A stretch of DNA of 64,000 nucleotides from Defluviitaleaceae bacterium (GTDB lineage: Bacteria; Bacillota; Clostridia; Lachnospirales; WQUN01). The DNA lies in the NCBI GenBank assembly GCA_009779835.1, contig WRBD01000007.1, positions 18,985 through 82,984 on the forward strand, written 5' to 3'. Under the pieces are notes generated by a model. The model was not told the DNA's origin. It saw nothing but the letters and a program-made list of their open reading frames with translations, and made no database searches. The translations under genes were made by a program, and so were the position numbers. How positions within the stretch are numbered: the stretch's first letter is position 1; every line of letters begins with the position of its first letter. Below are positions 33,749-43,363 of the stretch, piece after piece.

Positions 33749-36700
33749 CTAATTTTGCGGAATGGGATACTGGCCTAAAACAACTCCCTCATGCCCTGCA
33801 ACAAACCGGGCAATCATTGTTGCGTCGATAAGACGTACGCGTTGTGCAGCAACCGAACCGGGAGTAACACGTCCGCGCTCCCAATTGAAATCGGGGTGGG
33901 CTGCAATCACGCTTGTAAGGTCGTGCCCTACCAAATGGCGCGCTATTAAAGTTGCGTCGTCTACGGAGAGTGTACCATTGCCGCGTACGTTACCTAAAGG
34001 CGGTTTTGGGATTCCGTCTTCAATTTCTACAAAGCCGTCTGTGACTGTAAAGCCCACCACTCTGCCGTAAAGGTCAAGCGGGGGATTAGGTCCGGCTGCG
34101 TCCTCAAAGGTAGCGGTAATCATATATATATCATTCGGCATAGCATCATCGCAGACATCGAAGATAAGATTAAGAATTACGCCGTCCGCAGTATGGTTGG
34201 CCGTACCGTGCCATGTCATGAATACATATGCGTCACCCTCTAATCCGCCAACCGGAATATCTGAACCGGTAAGAGTTAAAGGCAGTCCTGTCGGCGCACT
34301 ATACGACATCAATGTTAACCCTTCTGGAACGCCGATTTTTAGCGGCAATGTGGCAAAACCGGGGTTGTTGTCAACGCGGACGGTTATTATGACACCTTCG
34401 TGACTGGGCTTGGCTTCCGTATTGGATATGGTTAGTTGCCCTGTGGGTATGGGCTCGAAAGCTACCGTTACGGCTGTTGCCGTGCTGATGGTTCTTGTTA
34501 GAGTGGGGGTCGGACCGGCTACCACAGTGTCGCCAACGCTCCAGCTTACTATACGATTTCCGGGAGGCACTATTGGCGTGAACACAACCACTGTGCCTCC
34601 GGCTTGTGTGCCGGGTTGAACCGATGCAGCTCCAACTGCCGCGGAAATTTGTGCCGTGTTCCACGTTACCTGATAATATCCTTCAGGTATATTCTCGAAC
34701 GTCGCGGTAACTTCCATTGGGGCGTTTACGGTTCTTGTAATTGTTAAATCATTTGTTGGTGTCGTTGTGCCGTCTACAGTCCAGCTAGCCACACGTTGAC
34801 CGGCCGGTGGGTCTGCCGTAAACAGAACTGTTGTGCCATGAGGAACGGTTGCACCTATTGCCACGCTGTTTACCGTTGCGGCAATGCGTTCGCCTACCGT
34901 TACGGTATGGATAGCGGTAATAGCAAGTGTGAAGGTTCGGGTAGCTGGGGTTGTTCCCGTGGCACCGGTTAGTGTAACCGGCACGTTGAAGCTGCCGGAT
35001 TCGGTTGGAGTTCCGGATATCAAACCGTCATTTGAAATTTCTAAGCCTGTAGGCAAGCCTGTTGCAGACCAAACTAACGGTGTGGTTCCGGTTCCTTCCA
35101 ATTGGAAGTTATACTCTTGACCCTGTGTTCCTACGGGTAAAGTTGTTCCTGTTGTTGTAATAGAGGGAGCGGTGGGGGCAGCTACCGTAAAGTTCAATGT
35201 TGCTGATGCAAGTTGAGTTTCGCCCAAGCTTATTGTTAATGTTCCGCCGCGGTTACCGGCAGCTAAACCAACTGCGGGGCGTACGGAAAATGTTCCATCT
35301 TCGCCAACCGGAATTGGTCCTGACAGCGGGGTTACAACATAGTATGCACCGGCGGTTATTGTTAAGCCGGTTAAGGCAACATTACCTGTGTTTGTAATAG
35401 TAAACTCTCGCGCTGTAAGGTCAGATTCGGCATAACCCTCTGTTAAAGATGTGAATGTATGTGCAGTCGGGTCAATTGTAGCAGCCGGCTCAGCTTCAAA
35501 GGAGCTTACTAATACGGATACATTAAATGAAGCCGATAAGCCGGAGCCTGTTGGCCCTGAAACCATAACTGTTGCGTTGTGTGTTCCGGCGGTAAGGCCT
35601 GTTGTGCGCGGTACAACTGTAAATGCGGGAGCCGATGTACCGGGGGCGATTGCTTCAAGTGAATTTACGCTGAGTGTAAAGCTTGTTTCGTGTGTTCCGC
35701 TTAACGAAACGGTCAACGCGCCTGTTGCCGCGGTGCCTGTGTTGGAGGCAACAACGGATAATGCTGTCGGTGCTGCGTAGGTGCCGTCCTGTGCCAATTG
35801 AACGGGGGCGAAGGTGTGTGGTTCTGTTACGCTAAGTGAAAGTTCGGGAACTGGTGTAGACGCTACCGTAACACTCAATGTCGCGGTAAGGTTTGCATCC
35901 AAGTCGGGCGAGCTTACAACTACTGTTGCCGTATAAGTGCCTTCGTCTAAACCTGTTACGGGTGCAACAGAGAAAGTTGTTGTTGCTTGCGCCGCAATGC
36001 TCGTTGCCGCAAGTGGAGTGGTTATTGCAAATGCGTCATCGTCATCGCCGGTAATTGCTACCGATAATCCGGTAATTTGACCGGTTCCTGTATTTTCGAT
36101 GGTGAGAGTTGCCGGGGCAATATCTCCCGTAGCATAACCTTCTACTAACGGGTCAAAGGTTACTGTTCCCGGTGTAAGTGTTGCGGAGAACGTGGGTCCG
36201 GTTGTTGGCGTGAAAGTTACTGCAACGGTTAAGCCCGTTGCGAGTACTTCGCGTGTTAGTGTAAGTTCGGTATAGTCTGCAACAACTGTTCCGCCTACAC
36301 TCCAGCTTGCCACTTGGAAGCCATCCGCGGGTTCGGCAAAGAACCTAACTTGTGTACCGACAGATAATTCGTCACCGCTGTTGATTGGTAAGCCGATAAC
36401 GGGCAAGGAAATTGATCCGCTGATAACGTTTGCGGAAATTGTTCCGTTCTCTCCGGCAGTGAAGGTTACCTCTGCGGTTGTTACATCCCCTTCTTCACGG
36501 TGAATTAAGATGTCGTGTACGATGAATTCCGCGCCGCCTGCTCCGCCGGTGCCTACGAAGAATCCTGCAATTCTAAAGCGCGACGGGTCTGTGGGGTGTT
36601 GTACTCTGGGCGGGCTTGTTGCTTCCCAACGATATTCAAAGTTATTGGCGGTAATAAAAGCTTGGTCAACTGTTATGCGCATGATGGCGAGTGTGCCGGC

Positions 36701-39700
36701 AACAGGGGTAACATGTGTACCCGGCCATGCTTCCTCCAGCCCGGTTGACGCTTCTATGCGGAAACCTCCGTTTACTCCGGGTGCTATAAGCTGCGAAAGT
36801 TCAACTATTACTTCAATTTCATCGCCAACTTCAAGCCCCTGGAATTGGTCGGGCACAACATCAATTCCCATCCAGTTAGCGGCGTGTTCTGTTGTTGCGG
36901 TTGTAACACGAATCGCGTTACTTGTAAGGATTTCAAATGTTCCGCCTGCGTCACCGTCACCTGCGGCCTGTAATCCGTCAATTTCTCCTATCTCATCAAT
37001 TTCTGAAAGGTCTAATGCGCTAAGATGGAATACCGCTTCACGTCCTGTGGGAACTACTAAGGGGGTGGTTACTGCTGTCCCTGCCGGACGGTGAACCAAG
37101 ATGTCGTGTACGATGTATTCCGCACCGCCTGCACCTGCATCATCTACCCAGTTTCCTGCAACTCTAAAGCGCGGCGGGTCGATGGGGTGCGGGTCTCTTT
37201 CCTGTGTTGCTTCATTCCATCTCAGTTCGATGCCATTGGCGGTTATAAATGCTTGGTCAACTACCAAGCCTGTTGTTGCGGGTGTACCCGTGGCAGGGGT
37301 TACACGTGTACCCGCCCATGCTTCATTGGCTCCGGTTGACGCTTCTATGCGGAAGCCTGCGTTTTCACCGGTAGTTAAAAGTTCCACAAGTTCAACTATC
37401 ATTTCAATTTCATATCCGACTTGAAGCCCTCCGAATTCACCGGGTACAACATCAATACCCTGCCAATCAGCGTCATATCCTGTAACTGCGGTTTTAACAC
37501 GAATCGCGTTGCTTGGAAGAATCTCGAATTCGGAAGCGGTGTTACCCGCGTCTTGTAATCCTGCAATTGCGCCAACAGTTGTAATTGTGCCAAGGTCCAT
37601 TGCGCTAAGATGGAATACCGCTTCACGTCCGTTGGGAACGGTAAGTGCTGTTTGGTTGGAGGAACCGCCGTCACCAACTGTAACGATGAAGGTTATGGGG
37701 GCACCTACGGGGGTACCGGGAGTGTCCTCGGACGCGCCCGGTATTTCCAGTTGTGCGGTGATTGTGAGTGTGCCGTCTGCTACGCCGGTTAAGATTCTGG
37801 TAGGCCCTATGCCGGATATTGTAGCAACATCTGTGTTAAATCCTGACCAGTTAACGGCATAACCGGGTGTGCTCCAGTTTGCAGGGGACATAATTGCTGC
37901 AAGTGTTGTGCTTTCGCCAATATCAATGGTTGCATTTGTTGAAGTTAGTGCTGTTAAGCCTGTCGGGGAGGCAGGTGCAACATCGGGGTCGGGACGATAT
38001 ACGGTTAAGTTAGTAAGACGGTATTGAGCCGGCATATTTGCACCGTGGGCTAAAACACGTACACCCACTGTGGCACCCTCTGCAAAGGCTTGGGTTACAA
38101 AATACTTAATACTGAACGGCCCTGTTCCTTCTCCGCCTGCGCGGTAAAGCTCATTAATATTAGGCATATTAGTTGCCGCGCCCTGCGTTTGTAAGCGCAT
38201 ATTAAGACCGGAACCGCCTGTCAACTGAACGCCCTCAACGGTTATTATGTCGCCTGCTTTGAGTGTAATGCCTTGCAATAAAAGACCGCGAGTTGCGCCA
38301 TCAGTGGTTACAGTGCGGTCTACCAGCACGAAACGTGTTCCGGCGTCTTCGCCGATAGACAAATTCACCGGAGCAGGTGTACCCGTATGAGTTACACCCA
38401 AGTTAGCCGTAGGGCTCAATGGGCCAACCGGGCGGGTGGCGATATGGTCTTGAAGTTTAAATTGGTAGCCGAATTCCGGTAAGGGGAGGCTTATGGTCAA
38501 CTTTGCCTCGTTGAACCTAGTCCAGTCTTGCCCTCGTCTGTTGTCAACAACATGAACAGCTTCGTTATCGGTAGCATAGAGCAAGTAAATTTCTGTCGCG
38601 CTTGTACTTCCATTATAAAGCATATTTGCGGGGATAGTAATTGATGGGTTGTGCGTACCGGATGCGAAACGTGCGCTTCGCAACATATTATCCGGAACAT
38701 TTCCTTCTTGGTTCAAGAAGGAAACCGTGTGTTCTCCGGTAACATCTGTCCATATTAAAACTCTTCTGTCGCTTCCGGGGTTGATATTTAAATCCAGTGT
38801 GGCACCGACAGCTTCAGAAAAGTCCTCACTGCCGGGAATCTCAAGAACAAGCACCTGATCGCGGTCATCTCTGTTAGCAGTATTGTCGGCGTTACGACGT
38901 TCTACGCGTACATTCCTGCCCGGACTGGCAGCATTGCTTCCGATTGCCCATGTAAAATCAAAGTTGCATTCTTGGCAGTCGCCACAGTCGCAATCAACCT
39001 GCGGCAAGGATACAAGATAAATGCGAAGGTCGCTGATAACAAGAGTAGACGCGTTTGCAACCCATGAACGCGCTTCAATGCGCCAACGTCCGCTATCGCC
39101 GGTTACAGCTTCGCCTTGTATCCATTCACGAACAATAGGTTGCGGGGTAGCGGTTAGAGGAATGTCTGTTGATATGAACGCATTATTAAAGCCAATCCGA
39201 ATTGCTCCGGGTGTGCCTTCAACGGAAGCATTAAACTCAATTCTGTATGTTGCACCCGCTATCGGTGCAAAAGCACCTGCCGGGCTGCCAACGGCGAAGT
39301 TTAATGATTCAGCTTGAGGGGTACCGCGTGTAGGAGTGAAGTGTATACTGTTGTTAACAACAGTTAAATGCGAGTTGGCTTCACCGCTGTTACGGATAAT
39401 ACCATAACCACCATGCTCGTTCAGGTCAGCCATGTTTGCGCCTTCGGGTACGTTTGTAAGCGTCGGAGCCCATACAGGAGTTTGTGAAAGTATTACAACA
39501 TCCGGGCACTCATTGTAAGTAATAAATGCCTCTTCGACACTGTATCCTTCGTAATCTTCCCCGCCAGTTTCGCTGTAAACCGATAAGGGTTCCGAGTAAT
39601 AGCCGATATCATAGTCGTAAGCCGCCCTAACGGGTAAACCGGCGAACACCATGACAAAAGACATTACAATGGCTGTTACTTTCTTGATGATTTTTTTCAT
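33749..39700 (-). CDS. Giant secreted modular protein with cohesin- and dockerin-like C-terminus
   Basis: 1983 residues. After a signal peptide (about 1-27) come beta-sandwich carbohydrate-binding-like regions, a Cys cluster (DCDCGDCQECNF, about 235), then a Big2/Ig-like domain and two long near-duplicate units, each opening 'VP.GREAVFHLSA.DL' and closing with 'EYIVHDILVHR'. Next are bacterial-repeat segments ('VASWSVGGTVVADYTEL' type), several domains of the choice-of-anchor-D style ('TATVVVSSPDL.A.LT.TLSVTVA'), a putative-Ig domain (WSATGLPTGLEISNDGLISG), a cohesin-like domain (VRVDNNPGFATLPLKIGVPE) and a dockerin-like end (GNGTLSVDDATLIARHLVGH, then RVRLIDATMIARFVAG) whose second Ca loop is degenerate. 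Probably a cell-surface adhesin or scaffold. The cohesin-like secreted protein is cotranscribed downstream. Confidence 0.8.
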   Translation of the reverse strand: MKKIIKKVTAIVMSFVMVFAGLPVRAAYDYDIGYYSEPLSVYSETGGEDYEGYSVEEAFITYNECPDVVILSQTPVWAPTLTNVPEGANMADLNEHGGYGIIRNSGEANSHLTVVNNSIHFTPTRGTPQAESLNFAVGSPAGAFAPIAGATYRIEFNASVEGTPGAIRIGFNNAFISTDIPLTATPQPIVREWIQGEAVTGDSGRWRIEARSWVANASTLVISDLRIYLVSLPQVDCDCGDCQECNFDFTWAIGSNAASPGRNVRVERRNADNTANRDDRDQVLVLEIPGSEDFSEAVGATLDLNINPGSDRRVLIWTDVTGEHTVSFLNQEGNVPDNMLRSARFASGTHNPSITIPANMLYNGSTSATEIYLLYATDNEAVHVVDNRRGQDWTRFNEAKLTISLPLPEFGYQFKLQDHIATRPVGPLSPTANLGVTHTGTPAPVNLSIGEDAGTRFVLVDRTVTTDGATRGLLLQGITLKAGDIITVEGVQLTGGSGLNMRLQTQGAATNMPNINELYRAGGEGTGPFSIKYFVTQAFAEGATVGVRVLAHGANMPAQYRLTNLTVYRPDPDVAPASPTGLTALTSTNATIDIGESTTLAAIMSPANWSTPGYAVNWSGFNTDVATISGIGPTRILTGVADGTLTITAQLEIPGASEDTPGTPVGAPITFIVTVGDGGSSNQTALTVPNGREAVFHLSAMDLGTITTVGAIAGLQDAGNTASEFEILPSNAIRVKTAVTGYDADWQGIDVVPGEFGGLQVGYEIEMIVELVELLTTGENAGFRIEASTGANEAWAGTRVTPATGTPATTGLVVDQAFITANGIELRWNEATQERDPHPIDPPRFRVAGNWVDDAGAGGAEYIVHDILVHRPAGTAVTTPLVVPTGREAVFHLSALDLSEIDEIGEIDGLQAAGDGDAGGTFEILTSNAIRVTTATTEHAANWMGIDVVPDQFQGLEVGDEIEVIVELSQLIAPGVNGGFRIEASTGLEEAWPGTHVTPVAGTLAIMRITVDQAFITANNFEYRWEATSPPRVQHPTDPSRFRIAGFFVGTGGAGGAEFIVHDILIHREEGDVTTAEVTFTAGENGTISANVISGSISLPVIGLPINSGDELSVGTQVRFFAEPADGFQVASWSVGGTVVADYTELTLTREVLATGLTVAVTFTPTTGPTFSATLTPGTVTFDPLVEGYATGDIAPATLTIENTGTGQITGLSVAITGDDDDAFAITTPLAATSIAAQATTTFSVAPVTGLDEGTYTATVVVSSPDLDANLTATLSVTVASTPVPELSLSVTEPHTFAPVQLAQDGTYAAPTALSVVASNTGTAATGALTVSLSGTHETSFTLSVNSLEAIAPGTSAPAFTVVPRTTGLTAGTHNATVMVSGPTGSGLSASFNVSVLVSSFEAEPAATIDPTAHTFTSLTEGYAESDLTAREFTITNTGNVALTGLTITAGAYYVVTPLSGPIPVGEDGTFSVRPAVGLAAGNRGGTLTISLGETQLASATLNFTVAAPTAPSITTTGTTLPVGTQGQEYNFQLEGTGTTPLVWSATGLPTGLEISNDGLISGTPTESGSFNVPVTLTGATGTTPATRTFTLAITAIHTVTVGERIAATVNSVAIGATVPHGTTVLFTADPPAGQRVASWTVDGTTTPTNDLTITRTVNAPMEVTATFENIPEGYYQVTWNTAQISAAVGAASVQPGTQAGGTVVVFTPIVPPGNRIVSWSVGDTVVAGPTPTLTRTISTATAVTVAFEPIPTGQLTISNTEAKPSHEGVIITVRVDNNPGFATLPLKIGVPEGLTLMSYSAPTGLPLTLTGSDIPVGGLEGDAYVFMTWHGTANHTADGVILNLIFDVCDDAMPNDIYMITATFEDAAGPNPPLDLYGRVVGFTVTDGFVEIEDGIPKPPLGNVRGNGTLSVDDATLIARHLVGHDLTSVIAAHPDFNWERGRVTPGSVAAQRVRLIDATMIARFVAGHEGVVLGQYPIPQN

Positions 39701-39804
39701 CCTGCCCTCACTACCTTCCTTATTAAGTATTATTATTTGTTACAATTCCATGACATAATATCACGAAAATTTGGAAGATTGCAACAACTTTTACAAAAAG
39801 AAAA

Positions 39805-39856
39805 AACCACGAAAATCACGGAATTTTTCTCGTAATTTTTCGTGATTTTCGTGGTT
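39805..39856. repeat. Perfect 16-bp inverted repeat
   Basis: AACCACGAAAATCACG (39805-39820) is exactly complementary to CGTGATTTTCGTGGTT (39841-39856), with a 20-base AT-rich loop that holds a degenerate second version of the same motif. It lies upstream of the giant surface-protein gene. A terminator for upstream transcription or a small mobile palindrome are both possible. Confidence 0.55.
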
Positions 39857-40131
39857 GAAAAAATGGCACAGGGGTTTTTATTACTTTGGTAAGGTAACAC
39901 TAGAACCGGCTTCAATGTAATGCTCTGACTTCCTACTTAAAGCATGAACCTTTCTGCAATCAATACGATAAATTCTTTGTTGGCTTTACTTTACGGTTGG
40001 AAATTTTAAAGCCGAGAAAGGAATCGAGAGCTTTAATATTTCCATAGTCCCAAGTTCTTTCTATCGAGTAACGCATTGCAAGCTCCATTCACTTGGGTTT
40101 TAGAGGCCCCACTGGCTCGTTGAGTTCTACG
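39857..40131. other. Intergenic region without a convincing gene
   Basis: The only open frame is 42 codons on the minus strand (40088-39960), reading MELAMRYSIERTWDYGNIKA and onward, with no ribosome site and no recognisable family. It may be the end of a deleted gene. Nothing else is evident. Confidence 0.35.
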
Positions 40132-40377
40132 TTAGCTAAAATATGTAAGAGATTCAAACATATCAGCATTTTCTGATGCGTACACACCTCTGTCACATAT
40201 AGGACAAACAAACATTTCTAGGCGACGATAAGGGATTAATGGTATAAAAAATAACGTAAAATGGCTTTCAGTTATAGTTAGTGACCAATTACTAACATTT
40301 CTACAATTCTTACATCTGTATTTTTTGTTGGTATATCCCTTCTTTTTGCTATTTGAAGTTGTCCCGAAAATAATCAT
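40132..40377 (-). CDS. Small zinc-ribbon protein
   Basis: 81 residues with two CxxC knuckles, CKNC (about 22-25) and CPIC (about 58-61), separated by a hydrophobic stretch SHFTLFFIPLIPYRRLEMFV. This 'CxxC ... FTLFFIPLIP ... CPxC' pattern is that of short bacterial zinc-ribbon proteins of unknown role that may sit at the membrane. A single gene, on the same strand as the downstream surface-protein locus but far from it. Confidence 0.7.
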   Translation of the reverse strand: MIIFGTTSNSKKKGYTNKKYRCKNCRNVSNWSLTITESHFTLFFIPLIPYRRLEMFVCPICDRGVYASENADMFESLTYFS

Positions 40378-40496
40378 ATTTTTATCAACCCTTTTTTCAA
40401 ATATTATTATTATACCACTATTGTTCTATCCGGTTAAAGGATTGAAGGGTAAAGACGCATCAATTTAATCCTTGCATCGTCAGTAGAACCTAATTT

Positions 40497-43193
40497 TTAC
40501 ACATCATTCAAAAACCTATCTACGTATTTCAATGCGGAATCATAATCATATTTTTCAATGCATTCTATAATTTTTTCCGTACCTTCGATTGCGGAAAGAG
40601 TAGAGATTGTGTTTGTTGCTTCGGCGTTGCTTTCGGATAATTGTGTTTTTAAATTAAACAGGATTTTTTTTATTTCGGATTTATCATTTATGATAGCAGT
40701 TGTTGGGGCGGATATGATTTTTTCGTTTATAGCGTTTAAAACATTTTCTGTTTCGGCGTTCAGTGTGTTAATCAGCGCGGCAGGGGTGGTTTGGTTGCGG
40801 AATGCGGATTCGGCTTTACCCGCAAGGCTCATGAGGTCGTCTTCACCTATCATTGCGGCTAAACCTTTTAGCGTGTGCGCTAAAAGTTCGGCTGTTTTAA
40901 AATCGTTTTCATCAAGCGCGCTTTGCAATTCGGAAATAATATCTTTTTGACTTCTTGCGAAATCTTTATATAACACCTGTAGATTTATGCTGTGTGTGCC
41001 GATATGATTTTCTATTGTGCGTGCCGCTTCCAAAACTTCAGGCGGTTGCTTGTCGCGTACGTGATTTTTTAAAATCGCGTCAAGAGCGGTGCCTTTAATC
41101 GGCTTTGAAAGAAAACCGTCGAAGCCTTTTTTTAATAAGTCCTCTTGCTGACCAACAAGCGCGTTTGCGGTGTATGCGATAATCGGCAGTGTACAACCCA
41201 TCTCGCGAATACGGCGGATAGTTTCTTTGCCATCCATTCGGGGCATCATGTGGTCGAGTAAAATTAAATCGTATTCGATACCGCTTTTTATTTTATCGAT
41301 TGCTTCAAATCCGCTTTCGGCGGAATCCACTTGCAGCATATACGGCTCTAAAAAGCCCCTTGCGACGTAAATATTCGCGTCGATATCATCAACAACAAGA
41401 ATTTTTCCATATGGCATAGGTTCCCATTCGGACTGACGCAATTTTACCTGCCCACTGAATTTGAATTTGTTTAAACTTTCCGATGTTTCTTTTCCAACCG
41501 GTGTGGCATTGGCAATTTTTTGCGGAATCCGCACGGTGAATAGACTTCCTTTGCGCGGCTCGCTTTTAACAAAAATTTCACCGTTCATCAGTTTTAACAA
41601 ATTTCTCACAATGCTCATGCCAAGACCGGTACCTTCCGCGTTTCGGTTTTCGGCGGCATTAAAGCGCGTAAATTTATCAAAAAGACGCCTCACCTGTTCT
41701 TTTGTCATTCCTTGTCCGGTGTCGCTTATTTTAAATATAAGAAATATATTATCGTAATCCATAGGCTTGTGGCTTACTTCCATTTTAACCGTGCCGCTGC
41801 CGGTATATTTGAACGCGTTTGAAAGAATATTATTAAGGATTTGTTTTATGCGTAACTCGTCGCCGTGCAAAATGGAAGGGATTCTATCGCTGACGGAAAT
41901 TTCAAAATTTACGGAATTGCTGCTCATTCGCATAATATTTAACTGCGAGGTGTCGTTAATTAAACTTGCCACTTCGTAATTAACGGTGAAAAGTTCCATT
42001 TTGCCCGCTTCAATTTTAGACATATCCAAAATATCATTGATAAGCCCTAAAAGCATTCCGCCCGATGTGTAAATTTTTTCAAAAGCTTTTTTTGCTTCGC
42101 CGGATTTCATCGTTCGTATTTGTATTTCGGAAATTCCCAGAATCGCGCCCAGCGGTGTGCGGATATCGTGACTGATTGTGCTTAAAAATTCGCTCTTTGC
42201 TTTGTTTGCGGCTTCAGCTTCTATGGCGTGCCTTTCGGTTCGGTCAACGTGTTTTTTTGTTTGAAAAATTATTAACGCGGCAACTACAAACGCAACCGCG
42301 TTCACTAATATTAAATGTATTACAAGCGCGTTTGTGTCGGAAATACTGTCTTCAAGCGAAAAGCCGATAAAAAACATTCCAACAGGTTCATCTTCCCAGC
42401 CGAACAGCGGAAAATAATATGCGTAATACAACTCGTCGAAAAGTTCAATTTCATCGTCGAAAGTCATTCCGGCGACTAAAACCGTTTCAACCACGTCGGG
42501 GTGTGCCGGTGTGCCGATTGCGCGAACTCCCGCTTCGCGGTCTAAATACAAAGTGGACGCAAGCGATATATCCCGCGCATAAATTGTTACTTCTGCGTTA
42601 AAAATTTCGCCGAATTCGTCCACAAAATCAAGCCGGCTTAAATCCGCAATAGCGGAAATCGCGCCGATAATTTCGCCGCGAAATTCGATGGGCGCGGCGG
42701 AAGAAAGACCCATAGGCAAGACACGTGTCGCTGAATAAACCGTGGTAACTTCTCCGTAATTTAATGCCGCGTTTAAAACCGGCGAAACCATTCCGTCATC
42801 GCCGTATCTGTCGGGTTGGTGGGTGCGTAAAACAACCTCCCCATTTTTATCTGCTATTACAACCGCAGATATCCCATACGCAGATTTTACATCCCCCAAA
42901 TACCTGAATAAAGTTTCCCGTGCGTCTGAATCTTTCTGTTGATTGTTCCATTCATCTATCATTCTGATTATATTTTCATCGCCGGATATTGCGCGGGCTG
43001 TCATTTGGCTGTATCTTTCTATACGCGAAAGATACGCCTGCGCTGCTTGAGCCGCTCCTTTAAGGCGTTCTTGTGAGCGTTCGTCCGAAAAAGTTTTTAC
43101 CGAATTAGCCACATAAATTATATTTAATGATAAAAACAAAAATAAAATTACAATAATTGGAACTGCACTTCTTGTATGAATACCCCTTAACAT
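40497..43193 (-). CDS. Hybrid sensor histidine kinase with receiver and HPt domains
   Basis: 898 residues. Membrane segment about 10-30, an extracellular sensor of about 240 residues that looks Cache-like (AVVIADKNGEVVLRTHQPDR), a second membrane segment about 285-305, HisKA with the phosphoacceptor His in STISHDIRTPLGAILG, HATPase with NILSNAFKYTGSGT and AEGTGLGMSIVRNLL, a receiver with Asp in DLILLDHMMPRMDG, and an HPt with ELLAHTLKGLAAMIG. It is a phosphorelay receptor sensing an extracellular signal. No response regulator is adjacent, so the output protein is elsewhere. It stands alone and is transcribed away from the murE operon. Confidence 0.92.
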   Translation of the reverse strand: MLRGIHTRSAVPIIVILFLFLSLNIIYVANSVKTFSDERSQERLKGAAQAAQAYLSRIERYSQMTARAISGDENIIRMIDEWNNQQKDSDARETLFRYLGDVKSAYGISAVVIADKNGEVVLRTHQPDRYGDDGMVSPVLNAALNYGEVTTVYSATRVLPMGLSSAAPIEFRGEIIGAISAIADLSRLDFVDEFGEIFNAEVTIYARDISLASTLYLDREAGVRAIGTPAHPDVVETVLVAGMTFDDEIELFDELYYAYYFPLFGWEDEPVGMFFIGFSLEDSISDTNALVIHLILVNAVAFVVAALIIFQTKKHVDRTERHAIEAEAANKAKSEFLSTISHDIRTPLGAILGISEIQIRTMKSGEAKKAFEKIYTSGGMLLGLINDILDMSKIEAGKMELFTVNYEVASLINDTSQLNIMRMSSNSVNFEISVSDRIPSILHGDELRIKQILNNILSNAFKYTGSGTVKMEVSHKPMDYDNIFLIFKISDTGQGMTKEQVRRLFDKFTRFNAAENRNAEGTGLGMSIVRNLLKLMNGEIFVKSEPRKGSLFTVRIPQKIANATPVGKETSESLNKFKFSGQVKLRQSEWEPMPYGKILVVDDIDANIYVARGFLEPYMLQVDSAESGFEAIDKIKSGIEYDLILLDHMMPRMDGKETIRRIREMGCTLPIIAYTANALVGQQEDLLKKGFDGFLSKPIKGTALDAILKNHVRDKQPPEVLEAARTIENHIGTHSINLQVLYKDFARSQKDIISELQSALDENDFKTAELLAHTLKGLAAMIGEDDLMSLAGKAESAFRNQTTPAALINTLNAETENVLNAINEKIISAPTTAIINDKSEIKKILFNLKTQLSESNAEATNTISTLSAIEGTEKIIECIEKYDYDSALKYVDRFLNDV

Positions 43194-43363
43194 ATAAAAT
43201 CACTCCTAAGAGTTCATTATGTCACAAAAGGAAGGTTTTTACAAATAAAAAAATGGTAAGCGTTTTATAACAAAAGTCAATTTTTTGTGATAAACTTGTG
43301 CAGGGTTTAATATAATCTACAAACAGGAAATAATGGTACAAATTATATTTTGGAGTTGAGCGT

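Noticed and set aside
34371..37677. Several alternative frames within the giant surface-protein gene
   Set aside because: They are shadows of one long, domain-rich frame and lack starts with ribosome sites.
39960..40088. 42-codon leftward frame (MELAMRYSIERTWDY)
   Set aside because: No ribosome site, no recognisable family; noted only in the intergenic entry.
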